Of a stretch of 15,301 nucleotides of DNA, positions 1-7,073 are shown piece by piece. The position numbers and the translations under genes were made by a program. How positions within the stretch are numbered: the stretch's first letter is position 1; each line of letters starts with the position of its first letter. The stretch comes from JBCBJZ01 sp038522635 (GTDB taxonomy: Bacteria; Pseudomonadota; Alphaproteobacteria; Rhizobiales; Hyphomicrobiaceae): NCBI GenBank assembly GCA_038522635.1, contig JBCBJZ010000089.1, positions 1 through 15,301 on the forward strand. The letters are read 5' to 3'. The notes under the pieces are model-generated. The model was not told the origin of the DNA and searched no databases. It saw nothing but the letters and a program-made list of their open reading frames with translations.

Positions 1-812
1 AGATTGTAGGCAATCGCCAACAGCACAACGCCGAGCACGAGCCGATAGATCACGAACGGCAGGAAGCTCATCCGCTTCACGAGCGCCATCAAAAACGCGA
101 TAGCCGCGATCGACGCGATAAACGAGAAACCGGCTGCCCACCATTGATCCGGCGTGATCGGTTGCCCGCTTTCCTGCGCTTCAAGAAATGTCAGCAGCCC
201 CGCACCCGCAATCGCTGGCATGCCCAACAAAAACGAGAACCGCGCCGCTTCCGGGCGCTCAAAACCGAGCGCGCGTGCTGCCGTCATGGTGATGCCTGAG
301 CGGCTCGTCCCCGGGATCAGCGCCAACGCCTGCGCGACGCCGATCACCAGCGCTGGCGGCATCGTCATGTCGTGCATCGCCTTCAGACGGCTGCCGTACC
401 GGTCGGCGGCGTAAAGGAGGATGCCAAAGAAAATCGCGTTCCACGCCACGATCTGCAGCTTCAGCCCGTCATCAGCGCGGATCGCTTCAAGCGCGCCGGA
501 CCGCTTCAGGATCACCGCGAACACCAGCGCCGGGATGGTCGCCAGAATGATGTAGAGCGCAAGGCGCGCAGGCACCGTCCAGCGCAAGCGGATAAGGTCG
601 AACGCCCCGCCGATCAGGCTCAACACATCGCGCCAGAAGTAGGCAATGATCGCGGCGAGCGAGCCCACGTGCACCATCACGTCGGTGGCGATGCCTTGGT
701 CGCGCCAACCCGTCAGTGCCGGCAGGATAAGCAGGTGCCCCGATGACGAGATGGGCAGGAATTCGGTGATGCCCTGCACGATGGCGAGCACGATGATCTG
801 TTCAAGTGACAT
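1..812 (-). CDS. uppP: Undecaprenyl-diphosphatase UppP (BacA), C-terminus cut by the window edge
   Basis: Integral inner-membrane phosphatase that converts undecaprenyl pyrophosphate to undecaprenyl phosphate, recycling the lipid carrier for peptidoglycan and other envelope polymers; extra copies give bacitracin resistance. I translated it by hand: 270 codons from the ATG at 812 to the left edge without a stop. Both family signatures are present: EFLPISSSGH at residues 17-26 (catalytic Glu and Ser cluster) and PGTSRSG at 167-173 (catalytic Arg171). Hydrophobic segments alternate through the whole length, as expected of a multi-pass protein. The family is usually about 265-275 residues, so only a few codons or the stop are missing. 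The start is fixed by the typical N-terminus MSLEQ; the Shine-Dalgarno is weak. It is divergent from the GST-family gene. Confidence 0.97.
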   Translation of the reverse strand, partial: MSLEQIIVLAIVQGITEFLPISSSGHLLILPALTGWRDQGIATDVMVHVGSLAAIIAYFWRDVLSLIGGAFDLIRLRWTVPARLALYIILATIPALVFAVILKRSGALEAIRADDGLKLQIVAWNAIFFGILLYAADRYGSRLKAMHDMTMPPALVIGVAQALALIPGTSRSGITMTAARALGFERPEAARFSFLLGMPAIAGAGLLTFLEAQESGQPITPDQWWAAGFSFIASIAAIAFLMALVKRMSFLPFVIYRLVLGVVLLAIAYN

Positions 813-991
813 CGGTGAGGTCCGGATCGGGCGTTGGCGTCAGCGCGGTCTGGGATGGCTGGGCCTTCGCGTGACAGCGCTTGGCGCTCGTAGCAGGTTT
901 TGCGCGCGCGGCCATCCCGGCTTCGCCCAACGACGTGAGGTGGAGAGCCTTCTTCGTCCGGTTCTGCACCGGTTTTTCTGGCTTCTGGCTC

Positions 992-1064
992 GATCATCAG
1001 GCGATCGATCGGGCTCACCACAGGCAACCTAGATCATCGGGCGATTGATCGGGATCACCATAGG
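992..1064. repeat. Two 33-bp direct repeats, period 40 bp
   Basis: Positions 992-1024 and 1032-1064 match at 29 of 33 bases. The shared pattern is GATCATC-n-GGCGAT-n-GATCGGG-n-TCACCA-n-AGG. A third, inverted and more diverged copy follows at 1063-1092. The block is rich in GATC. It may be a dispersed intergenic repeat family or a cluster of protein-binding sites in the uppP/GST divergent promoter region; I do not recognise the family. Confidence 0.8.
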
Positions 1065-1092
1065 TGAGCCCGAAATCGCCCAAAAATGATCT
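1031..1092. repeat. Large near-palindrome (long hairpin)
   Basis: The second direct repeat and the inverted third copy face each other. The arm beginning AGATCAT at 1031 pairs with the arm ending ATGATCT at 1092; GGGCGATT pairs with AATCGCCC and the innermost CACC with GGTG, around a loop of about 3 bases. The arms are about 29-30 bases with a few mismatches. There is no T-run after it in either direction and the flanking genes diverge, so it does not look like a terminator. Confidence 0.75.
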
Positions 1093-1108
1093 AACCTTAA
1101 AGTGCAGT

Positions 1109-1170
1109 GCAACGGGCGCAAAGGCTAGGCGTGCGTGTTTGGCCGGTGACTCGCACTTTGCGCCCGTTGC
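1109..1170. repeat. 15-bp perfect inverted repeat, 32-base spacer
   Basis: GCAACGGGCGCAAAG at 1109-1123 is the exact reverse complement of CTTTGCGCCCGTTGC at 1156-1170. It ends 55 bases before the GST-family start and so lies within or beside its promoter or leader. The right arm and its flanks (1150-1173) recur at 14743-14766 with 21 of 24 identities, which suggests part of a dispersed repeat rather than a site unique to this promoter. Confidence 0.8.
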
Positions 1171-1225
1171 TCTAGGCAATGTTTGGGCATTGACGAATCA
1201 GATCAGCCGTGGCGCAGCCTAATTC

Positions 1226-1981
1226 ATGAGCATGGATGGCAACGCGCCGAGGCCAGCCGCCGCTCCGGCGCCGGCGTCGGCCCCAGGGCATCGGCTGACC
1301 CAGTTCCGCCTTTGCCCCGCATCGCGCGCGGTACGGCTCGCGCTTGGCGAACTGGGCATCGAGGTGGTGCTTGAAGAGGAACGCCCGTGGGAGATGCGGG
1401 CGGCGTTCCTGGCGCTGAACCCGGCCGGCGAATTGCCCGTCTTGACGTTGATGCATGGCGCATGGCTTTGCGGGGCCTATGCGATCGTTGAATACGTCGC
1501 AGAAGAGGTGCAGACCCATCCGCATGATGGTGGGCGTGTGCCGCTGTTCCCTGGCACACCTGAAGCACGGGCTGAAGTACGCCGCCTGGTGGACTGGTTC
1601 CAAGTGAAGTTCGCCCGCGAGGTGAGCCGCGACCTGCTGTCCGAAAAGGTCTACAGCCGCTTTGACCGGGCCAGTGCACGCGCGCCCAACGCCGATATGA
1701 TGCGGGCTGTGCGCGCCAATCTGCGCTATCATCTGAGCTACATCGCCTATCTTGCCTACCAGCGTCGGTGGCTCGCCGGCGATGATCTGAGCTTTGCGGA
1801 TATGGCCGCGGCAGCCCATGTGTCGCTTGCCGATTTTCTCAACGAGGTACCGTGGTCGGACTACCCCTACGCCAAAGAGTGGTACCAGCGGGTCAAGTCG
1901 CGCAAGGCGTTCCAGCCGTTGTTGAGCGATCGCGTGCCGGGAGTGGTTGCGCCCCACCACTACGCCGATCTGGATTTTTGA
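1226..1981 (+). CDS. Glutathione S-transferase family protein
   Basis: A 251-residue cytosolic GST-fold protein. The thioredoxin-like N-terminal domain covers about residues 24-95: CPAS at 30-33 follows the first strand, and NPAGELPVL at 65-73 carries the cis-Pro (Pro71) that contacts glutathione. The all-helical C-terminal domain follows from about 115, with a typical LAGDDLSFADMAAAAH stretch. The usual Glu-Ser pair that holds the glutamyl end of glutathione is replaced by Ala-Tyr (GAYAIVEY), so glutathione binding or substrate may differ from classical GSTs. The first 22 residues are Ala/Pro-rich and may be unstructured; an ATG two codons downstream is an alternative start. It is 38 bases upstream of queG, probably one transcript. 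The exact substrate is unknown. Confidence 0.88.
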   Translation: MSMDGNAPRPAAAPAPASAPGHRLTQFRLCPASRAVRLALGELGIEVVLEEERPWEMRAAFLALNPAGELPVLTLMHGAWLCGAYAIVEYVAEEVQTHPHDGGRVPLFPGTPEARAEVRRLVDWFQVKFAREVSRDLLSEKVYSRFDRASARAPNADMMRAVRANLRYHLSYIAYLAYQRRWLAGDDLSFADMAAAAHVSLADFLNEVPWSDYPYAKEWYQRVKSRKAFQPLLSDRVPGVVAPHHYADLDF

Positions 1982-2019
1982 GAGTGTGAGAAGGCGATGT
2001 TGACGGGTGTAGCCCCGGG

Positions 2020-3162
2020 ATGACCGCCGCAGACGAGCGTGAAGCGTTGGTGCAGGATGCGCGGGCTGCGGGTTTCGACGCGGTGCGGGTGGCGCGGGTC
2101 GATGCCTTTGCAGCGCGCCACGGGAAACGCTTGGAAGCGTTCATCGATGCCGGCCACGAGGGCGATATGGCTTGGCTCGCGACCAGCGTTGAGCGTCGCC
2201 GGCGGCCGACCGCGATGTGGGCGCAGGCGCGCAGCGCCATTATGCTCGCGATGAACTATGCACCAGCGCATGATCCGCTCACCGCTTTGCGCCAGCGCGA
2301 GCGCGCGGTCGTGTCCGTTTACGCGGGCGGCAAAGACTACCACGCCATCATCAAGGCACGGCTGAAGCAGGTGGCGGGCGCGTTCCAGCGGCGCAGCGGC
2401 GCGCAGGTCAAAGTGTTCGTCGACACCGCACCACTGATGGAAAAGCCGCTTGCCGCGCAGGCCGGGCTTGGTTGGCAGGGCAAGCATACCAACCTCGTTT
2501 CGCGCGCATTCGGCTCATGCCTGTTCCTGGGCGCGGTGCTGACCGATGCGGAGCTCGCGGCCGATGAGCCGCACGGTGATGTCTGCGGCCGCTGTCGACG
2601 CTGCGTGGATGTTTGTCCGACGGCGGCGTTCGTGGGCCCTTATCAGCTCGATGCGCGACGTTGCATCTCTTACCTCACGATCGAGCACAAAGGGCAGATC
2701 GACCGGGCGTTGAGACCGCTGATCGGCAATCGCGTGTTTGGCTGCGATGACTGTTTGGCGGTGTGCCCCTGGAACAAATATGCCCAGGCCGCGCGTGAGA
2801 CCCGCTTTGCGCCGCGCGCAGGCGTTGGCGATGCGACGCTTGCAGAGCTGCTGGCGATGACGCCGGCGGATTTCGCAACACGGTTTCAAGGGACACCGGT
2901 GAAGCGGGCGGGCTATGCGCGCTTCATTCGCAACGTTCTTGTGGGGGCGGGGAATGCGGGCGACGCGCGGCTGGTGCCGGCTGTGAAAGCGCGGCTCGAT
3001 GATCCCTCGCCGCTGGTGCGCGGCATGGCGGTTTGGGCACTGGCGCGATTGATGCCGCGTGCGGCATTCGACGCGGAGGGGCGCGCTGCGTTAGCGTGGG
3101 AGCAAGACGCGGACGTGCGGGCGGAGTGGTGTGCGGAAGGCCTCGCCCGCCAGGATGCGTGA
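2020..3162 (+). CDS. queG: Epoxyqueuosine reductase QueG
   Basis: Cytosolic cobalamin- and iron-sulfur-dependent enzyme that reduces epoxyqueuosine to queuosine, the last step of the hypermodification of the wobble base in tRNAs with GUN anticodons. The 380 residues show the family layout. The cobalamin-binding N-terminal part contains VDTAPLMEKPLA (133-144), where Asp135 matches the proposed proton donor. Two ferredoxin-like [4Fe-4S] motifs follow: Cys189-x2-Cys192-x2-Cys195-x3-Cys199-Pro, and Cys242-x2-Cys245-x3-Cys249-Pro with Cys215 completing the set. A HEAT-like helical C-terminus (about 300-375) recognises tRNA. The start is the first in-frame ATG matching family length; its Shine-Dalgarno is weak. 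It lies between the GST-family and SDR genes, same strand, with short gaps. Confidence 0.96.
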   Translation: MTAADEREALVQDARAAGFDAVRVARVDAFAARHGKRLEAFIDAGHEGDMAWLATSVERRRRPTAMWAQARSAIMLAMNYAPAHDPLTALRQRERAVVSVYAGGKDYHAIIKARLKQVAGAFQRRSGAQVKVFVDTAPLMEKPLAAQAGLGWQGKHTNLVSRAFGSCLFLGAVLTDAELAADEPHGDVCGRCRRCVDVCPTAAFVGPYQLDARRCISYLTIEHKGQIDRALRPLIGNRVFGCDDCLAVCPWNKYAQAARETRFAPRAGVGDATLAELLAMTPADFATRFQGTPVKRAGYARFIRNVLVGAGNAGDARLVPAVKARLDDPSPLVRGMAVWALARLMPRAAFDAEGRAALAWEQDADVRAEWCAEGLARQDA

Positions 3163-3218
3163 TGCGACGAGCTGCACGGCGCCGCGCGCAACTATGATGA
3201 GAGAGGACCGTCCGGGTC

Positions 3219-4106
3219 ATGGAAGATCATCTGTTCTGTTTCGGCCTTGGCTTCTCGGCGCGCACCTTCGCGAATGCCATGCGTGCGCGAGGCTGGACGA
3301 TCTGCGGCACGTCACGCTCCGACGAAGGGGTTGCGCGGCTTAGCGCCAGCGGTTTTGACGGCGTGCGCTTCGACGGCACGCAGCCAAGCGCGCCCGTGAA
3401 AGCTACGCTCGCACGGGCCAACCGTGTGCTGATCTCGATCAGCCCCGATGAGGCTGGCGACGCAACGCTGCTGCACCATGGCGAGGACCTTGCCCGGCAC
3501 GCGCCTCAGCTCAAGTGGATCGGCTACCTCTCGACCATCGGCGTCTATGGCGATGCGGGTGGCGCATGGATCGATGAGACCACGCCGACCGCTCCTTCGA
3601 GCGCGCGCGGGCGCCATCGGGTCGCGGCGGAAGAGGCTTGGCTGCAGTTCGGTGCACGCCATGGCGTCCCGGTCCAACTCTTCAGACTTGCGGGCATTTA
3701 TGGGCCAGGGCGTTCACCGTTGGAGAAGGTGCGGCGAGGCACGGCGCGACGGATCGTGAAGCCCGGGCAGGTGTTCAACCGCATCCACGTTGACGACATC
3801 GCGCAGGTGCTGCGTGCGGCGAGCGCGGCCGATACGGGTGCGGGGCCAGCGGCGCCTGAGGTTTTCAACGTTTGTGATGATGAGCCTGCGCCGCCGCAGG
3901 ATGTGGTCGCTTATGCGGCTGGCTTGCTCAACGTGACACCGCCCGATGAGACCGCCTTTGAGGACGCGGATCTGTCGCCGATGGCCCGCAGTTTTTACGC
4001 CGACAACAAGCGGGTGCGAAACGACCGGGTCAAAGATACCTACGGGCTGACGATGCTCTATCCGACATTTCGCGAGGGTCTTCAGGCGCTTGCGCGAGAT
4101 GGTTGA
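3219..4106 (+). CDS. Atypical SDR-family NAD(P)-dependent epimerase/dehydratase-like protein
   Basis: A 295-residue Rossmann-fold protein. The nucleotide-binding loop is FGLGFSARTFA (8-18). Next come a strand with LISISPDE (71-78), GYLSTIGVYGD (102-112), RLAGIYGPGRS (156-166) and the VDD (191-193) typical of extended SDR/epimerase folds. The usual YxxxK catalytic pair is not evident: around the expected place the sequence is RGRHRVAAEEAW, a pattern seen in the YeeZ-like 'atypical SDR' group. It may bind NAD(P) without classical oxidoreductase chemistry. The preceding GAGAGAGGA acts as ribosome binding site. It follows queG by 56 bases, and I infer a shared transcript. The substrate is not predictable. 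Confidence 0.88.
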   Translation: MEDHLFCFGLGFSARTFANAMRARGWTICGTSRSDEGVARLSASGFDGVRFDGTQPSAPVKATLARANRVLISISPDEAGDATLLHHGEDLARHAPQLKWIGYLSTIGVYGDAGGAWIDETTPTAPSSARGRHRVAAEEAWLQFGARHGVPVQLFRLAGIYGPGRSPLEKVRRGTARRIVKPGQVFNRIHVDDIAQVLRAASAADTGAGPAAPEVFNVCDDEPAPPQDVVAYAAGLLNVTPPDETAFEDADLSPMARSFYADNKRVRNDRVKDTYGLTMLYPTFREGLQALARDG

Positions 4107-4112
4107 AACAGC

Positions 4113-4138
4113 TTCACCACTGTTCAGAAAGCGTTCAG
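4113..4138 (+). promoter_or_regulatory. Phased TTCA repeats upstream of the stalk gene
   Basis: TTCA occurs at 4113, 4123 and 4134, about one helical turn apart; the last two form GTTCAG-N5-GTTCAG. Direct repeats with 10-11 bp spacing are a usual binding pattern for OmpR-type response regulators in alphaproteobacteria. The site lies about 110-135 bases before the start at 4248, a plausible place for a regulator. No regulator can be named from this alone. Confidence 0.35.
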
Positions 4139-4233
4139 GCGCGACCGCCTTTCATGGGGCGTAATGTGGCGTTTACGATGGCCCGCGCGGGGATCTTGGA
4201 GAACTTGGCGCGTGGACCATGCGTGGTGCGCGC

Positions 4234-4240
4234 GAAAGGA
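4234..4240 (+). promoter_or_regulatory. Ribosome binding site that decides the start at 4248
   Basis: GAAAGGA lies 7 bases before the ATG at 4248. The frame stays open upstream to an ATG at 4164, but that extension (Trp/Arg-rich, no signal-like character) has no such site, and the 4248 start gives a protein beginning with a good signal sequence. Confidence 0.75.
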
Positions 4241-4247
4241 CATTGCC

Positions 4248-6395
4248 ATGCCCCTGTTGATCCTCCGATTTGTGATGCGTGCTCTAAGCGCCCGATGGGT
4301 CGGCCCGACCGGTTTGCGTGTGTTGCTTGCTGGCGTGATGGCGCTCATGGGCGCAGCGCTGGCCGTCAATGCGGCATCAGCGTCCGAGAAGGCGAAGGCT
4401 AAACCTCGCAATCCGGCGCATTTGCTGGCGGACCGGTTTGCCCGGGAGGGCGACGTCGAAGCGAAGCGTAAGGCGGACGCCAAGCGCAAGGCGCAAGCGC
4501 AGCGTAAAGCGCGGGCGGCCGCACGTGCGAAAGCGGCGCAACGGCGGGCAGCTGCGAAGCGTCGTGCGCAGCAGATCGCCGCCGAAGAGCGCGCGCTACA
4601 AAAGCGGCTTGAGCAGTTGGAGCAGGAAGCGCAGGACGAGGCAGCGCGGGAGGACGCGCAGGCGCGCCGTCGGGCCTACGAGGTTGACATGCTGCGGCGG
4701 GCCCGGGCCGAAGCGGAAGCGCGGCGCAAGGCACAAGCGCGGGGCGAGCGTCGGCGGCAGATTGATGCGGCGCGCGCGCGTGACCGGCAGCGGTTGGAGC
4801 GGTTGCGGCAACAGGCTGAGCGGAACAAGGCGCAGCGTCGTCGCGAGGCGGCTGAAGAGCAGCGGCGCGTGGCGGAGCGGCAAGCGGCAGCCGCGCGTGA
4901 AGCGGCACGGATGCGGGCCATGCGGGCCGAACGCCAGCGCGAGTTGGATGACTTGACCGCGCGGTTGCGTCACGCGGCACGCGTGCGGCGAGAGAGGGCG
5001 GCACGGGCTCGGCAGGAGCGCCTCGCGCGCGCCCAGGAAGAAGAGCGCGCCGCACGGGCGCAGGAGCAAGCGCGGGCACGCGCTCAACGGCGGGCACGCG
5101 CTCAACGGCGGGCACGCGCTAGGGCGGATGAAAGGGCAGCCCAAGCCGATGCGGCCCGACGTGAGGCGCGCGAAGCGGCTCAGCGGCGACGCGCCAAACG
5201 TGCGGAGGATGCGCGGCTCGTCGAACGTGAAGCGGCGCGTCTCAACGAGTTGCTTTTGGCGCGCCAGCGGGCCCAAGCCGCAGCTCGTGCTCAAGCTGAA
5301 GCCCGGGCGCGTGCGGCGGCTGCGGCGCAACAAGCGCGGGACCGTGATGTTCGTGAGCGGCAAGCTCAGGAGCGTGAAGCTGAGCGGGCGGCCGCGTCGC
5401 GCTGGGCGCAGCAACGCGAAAACAGGCGGCAGCGCGCTGAAGCCGCCCGTCGCGCGCGTGCGTTGGCGCAGCAGCGCGCTGAACAGGAAGCGCGGGAGCG
5501 GGCGGCAAGGCAAGCTGGCGTTCGGGCTGCCGAGCGTGCGCGTTCTGCACGTGTTGAGGCCGAGCGCGCGCGTTCCGCACGTCTTGAGGCTGAGCGCGCG
5601 CGTGCCGCGCGACTTGAGGCTGAGCGCGCGCGTGCCGCGCGACTTGAGGCTGAGCGCGCGCGTGCCGCGCGACGGGCCGCCGCCCAGCGTCGACGCGAGC
5701 GGCGTCGCTTCTCCAGCGATGAAGCCTTGCGCGACCGCCTGGCACGGCAATCGGGTCGACCTTCACGGGACGACGGCGTACGGCCTGCCACGCGGCGTCG
5801 CGATGATCCCCTCGGCGGCATTTTCGTGGACCGGGGGCGACGTGCGCAACCCGCGCGTGCGGATGCTGAGGCTCGTTTGCGGCCCAACCGTTTGCGTCGC
5901 GTAACCGTGTTGCTGGCGATCGACCCGCGTCGCTATCGCTTTGGGCCGCTCGCGGGCAATTTGCACCCGGTGCTTTGCACGAAGGTCGGCTGTTACATTT
6001 CGCGGGGCGCCGACACGCCGGCCCGCTTCAAGTCACGCGCGCGCACGTTCGGTTCGATCAACACGCTGGGGCTGCGTGCAGGCGCCTGTCGCTTGCGCCG
6101 CACCTGCGTGTTCCGCGACGTGGCGTTCCCGCCGGGCGGGCGGCTGCTGCAACCGGTCGATCTGCGCCTTTTACGGCATGACCGCCGGCGCGGCTTGCGG
6201 GTCGAGCGTCCTTCGCGTTGCCAGCTGCGTGCCGGTCGGTTGGCGTGCATCGACGTTGTTGAAGGGGCCGGTTATCGCATGTGGGTGGTGCCGGAACGCC
6301 TGGCCCGACGCGTCAGCCCCGAAGTGCTGCAGCAGGCGCTGGACGATGGGTTGGGGCGTGGGCGCCAACGCGAAGCGCGTAACCTGGTACGGTAG
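4248..6395 (+). CDS. Secreted Arg/Ala-rich helical stalk protein with six-cysteine C-terminal domain
   Basis: A 715-residue protein I cannot name. Residues 1-45 look like a Sec signal sequence: a basic start, a hydrophobic core at about 23-40 and AASA before SEKAKA as a likely cleavage site. It could instead be an uncleaved anchor. Residues about 60-490 are almost only Arg, Ala, Glu, Gln and Lys with hardly any Pro or Gly: one very long helix, coiled coil or single alpha-helix, with decapeptide repeats near its end (about 432-476). A polar linker (about 491-550) leads to a globular domain (551-715) with six cysteines at 577, 582, 614, 620, 658 and 667, spaced as three likely disulfide pairs, and the stretches INTLGLRAGACR and YRMWVVPERLA. 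The layout recalls TolA (anchor, long helix, globular end) but the last domain is not TolA-like. Similar Cys-rich ends seem to occur in other Hyphomicrobiales proteins of unknown role. Monocistronic; convergent with the DUF3147 gene 36 bases on. Confidence 0.82.
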   Translation: MPLLILRFVMRALSARWVGPTGLRVLLAGVMALMGAALAVNAASASEKAKAKPRNPAHLLADRFAREGDVEAKRKADAKRKAQAQRKARAAARAKAAQRRAAAKRRAQQIAAEERALQKRLEQLEQEAQDEAAREDAQARRRAYEVDMLRRARAEAEARRKAQARGERRRQIDAARARDRQRLERLRQQAERNKAQRRREAAEEQRRVAERQAAAAREAARMRAMRAERQRELDDLTARLRHAARVRRERAARARQERLARAQEEERAARAQEQARARAQRRARAQRRARARADERAAQADAARREAREAAQRRRAKRAEDARLVEREAARLNELLLARQRAQAAARAQAEARARAAAAAQQARDRDVRERQAQEREAERAAASRWAQQRENRRQRAEAARRARALAQQRAEQEARERAARQAGVRAAERARSARVEAERARSARLEAERARAARLEAERARAARLEAERARAARRAAAQRRRERRRFSSDEALRDRLARQSGRPSRDDGVRPATRRRDDPLGGIFVDRGRRAQPARADAEARLRPNRLRRVTVLLAIDPRRYRFGPLAGNLHPVLCTKVGCYISRGADTPARFKSRARTFGSINTLGLRAGACRLRRTCVFRDVAFPPGGRLLQPVDLRLLRHDRRRGLRVERPSRCQLRAGRLACIDVVEGAGYRMWVVPERLARRVSPEVLQQALDDGLGRGRQREARNLVR
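5073..5120 (+). repeat. 18-bp tandem repeat inside the stalk gene
   Basis: The unit CGGGCACGCGCTCAACGG occurs at 5073-5090 and 5091-5108, followed by a 12-base partial copy. In frame it encodes repeats of six residues (RARAQR) within the helix, so unit gain or loss would keep the frame. Confidence 0.85.
5541..5673 (+). repeat. 30-bp tandem repeat, about 4.4 copies, inside the stalk gene
   Basis: Units begin at 5541, 5571, 5601 and 5631, with a 13-base partial copy at 5661. The copies at 5601-5630 and 5631-5660 are identical and the first two differ by a few bases, so the last duplication is recent. Each unit encodes the decapeptide ERAR(S/A)AR(L/V)EA. Thirty bases is ten codons, so copy-number change alters helix length without frameshift. 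Confidence 0.92.
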
Positions 6396-6431
6396 CGCGT
6401 GTTTTCGCGGGTCCGCTCCGTAAAGACCGGC

Positions 6432-6782
6432 TCAAAGCTTGATGCCGAACCGGTCAAGCGCTGCGACCATGATGATGTAGAGCACGATGGTGAGCGCGCA
6501 GGACGCCGCGAGCGCGAGCCAAAAGTTTACGCCAGCGCGTAGCATAACCGGGAAGACCAGGAACATCGGCAGCGACGGCAGCACAAACCAGAACGTCGCC
6601 TGAGCATGATCGGCGATCTGCAAGCGGTCCACGTCGTCCCGCCACATCCAAATGATCGCCAGGATGGAAATCAGCGGAAGCGAGGCGATCAGCGCACCGT
6701 AGCCAGGGAACCGCTTCGACAGCTCCGAAACGATGGCGATGATGATGCCGGAAAGCGCAGCTTTGAGGATGAGGTAGGTCAA
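6432..6782 (-). CDS. DUF3147 family small inner-membrane protein, TTG start
   Basis: A 116-residue, very hydrophobic protein with about four membrane segments (roughly residues 5-22, 30-46, 62-82 and 88-108). The N-terminal stretch SKRFPGYGALIASLPL followed by IIWMWRDD is typical of DUF3147, a family of unknown role found widely in Proteobacteria. The start is a TTG at 6782: an in-frame TGA lies four codons upstream and no suitable ATG or GTG is near, while the TTG gives the usual family N-terminus (MTYLILK). There is no clear Shine-Dalgarno. Its stop is 36 bases from the stop of the convergent stalk gene. Confidence 0.85.
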   Translation of the reverse strand: MTYLILKAALSGIIIAIVSELSKRFPGYGALIASLPLISILAIIWMWRDDVDRLQIADHAQATFWFVLPSLPMFLVFPVMLRAGVNFWLALAASCALTIVLYIIMVAALDRFGIKL

Positions 6783-6942
6783 GGCGAAGCGTCACGTTGG
6801 AGATCGACATGGGAAACATCGCCTGCGCGCCGGGCTGACGCCAGCAAAAATCTGCGCACGCATAGGTGAACCGCACACACAACGCCACGCTGTCAGCCGA
6901 GAGCCAACGGTCAAACGCAGCGTGAGTGGCCCCCAAAAGCGA

Positions 6943-6978
6943 TCAACCGCTTCCGGTGGAAGCACCGTCAGCGGTTGA
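6943..6978 (-). terminator. Two-tier hairpin downstream of cspA, possible terminator
   Basis: Read on the minus strand, TCAACCGCT pairs with AGCGGTTGA (9 bp), an inner CGGTG pairs with CACCG (5 bp), and the loop is CTTC. Between the stems is a symmetrical GA/GA internal loop, which in RNA forms stable tandem sheared G-A pairs. The stem is followed by TCGCTTTTGGG, a short T-run. It begins about 95 bases after the cspA stop, so it probably ends or protects the cspA message. The T-run is weak, so RNA stabilisation or another structured role is possible. Confidence 0.5.
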
Positions 6979-7073
6979 GCGTCTCGTCAAAGGGTCTGAA
7001 ACCGGCGCCGCGCGCCCCTGCGACCAAGCCGCAAAAGCTGTCAGTCGTCCGCAGAGTTCTGCAGTGTGGTCAG

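Larger units (their letters stand above)
813..1225. other. Divergent intergenic region rich in repeats
   Basis: A 413-bp gap between the divergent uppP and GST-family starts. No credible protein is encoded: the open frames on both strands lack family signatures and overlap the uppP start out of frame. It holds a pair of 33-bp direct repeats, a near-palindrome of about 62 bp and a separate 15-bp perfect inverted repeat (own entries). Both promoters should lie here, but I cannot point to convincing -35/-10 pairs; TTGACG at 1190-1195 has no good -10 at the right distance. Confidence 0.8.

Noticed and set aside
4399..5750. Long open frames antisense to, and in other frames of, the stalk gene (up to 384 codons).
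   Set aside because: They mirror the repetitive Arg/Ala codons of the real gene; their proteins are low-complexity Ala/Pro/Arg/Leu with no signature, start site or independent support.
6454..6936. A 160-codon minus-strand frame overlapping DUF3147 with an ATG start.
   Set aside because: It is in a different frame from the hydrophobic DUF3147 sequence and lacks its motifs; the TTG-started frame is the real gene.
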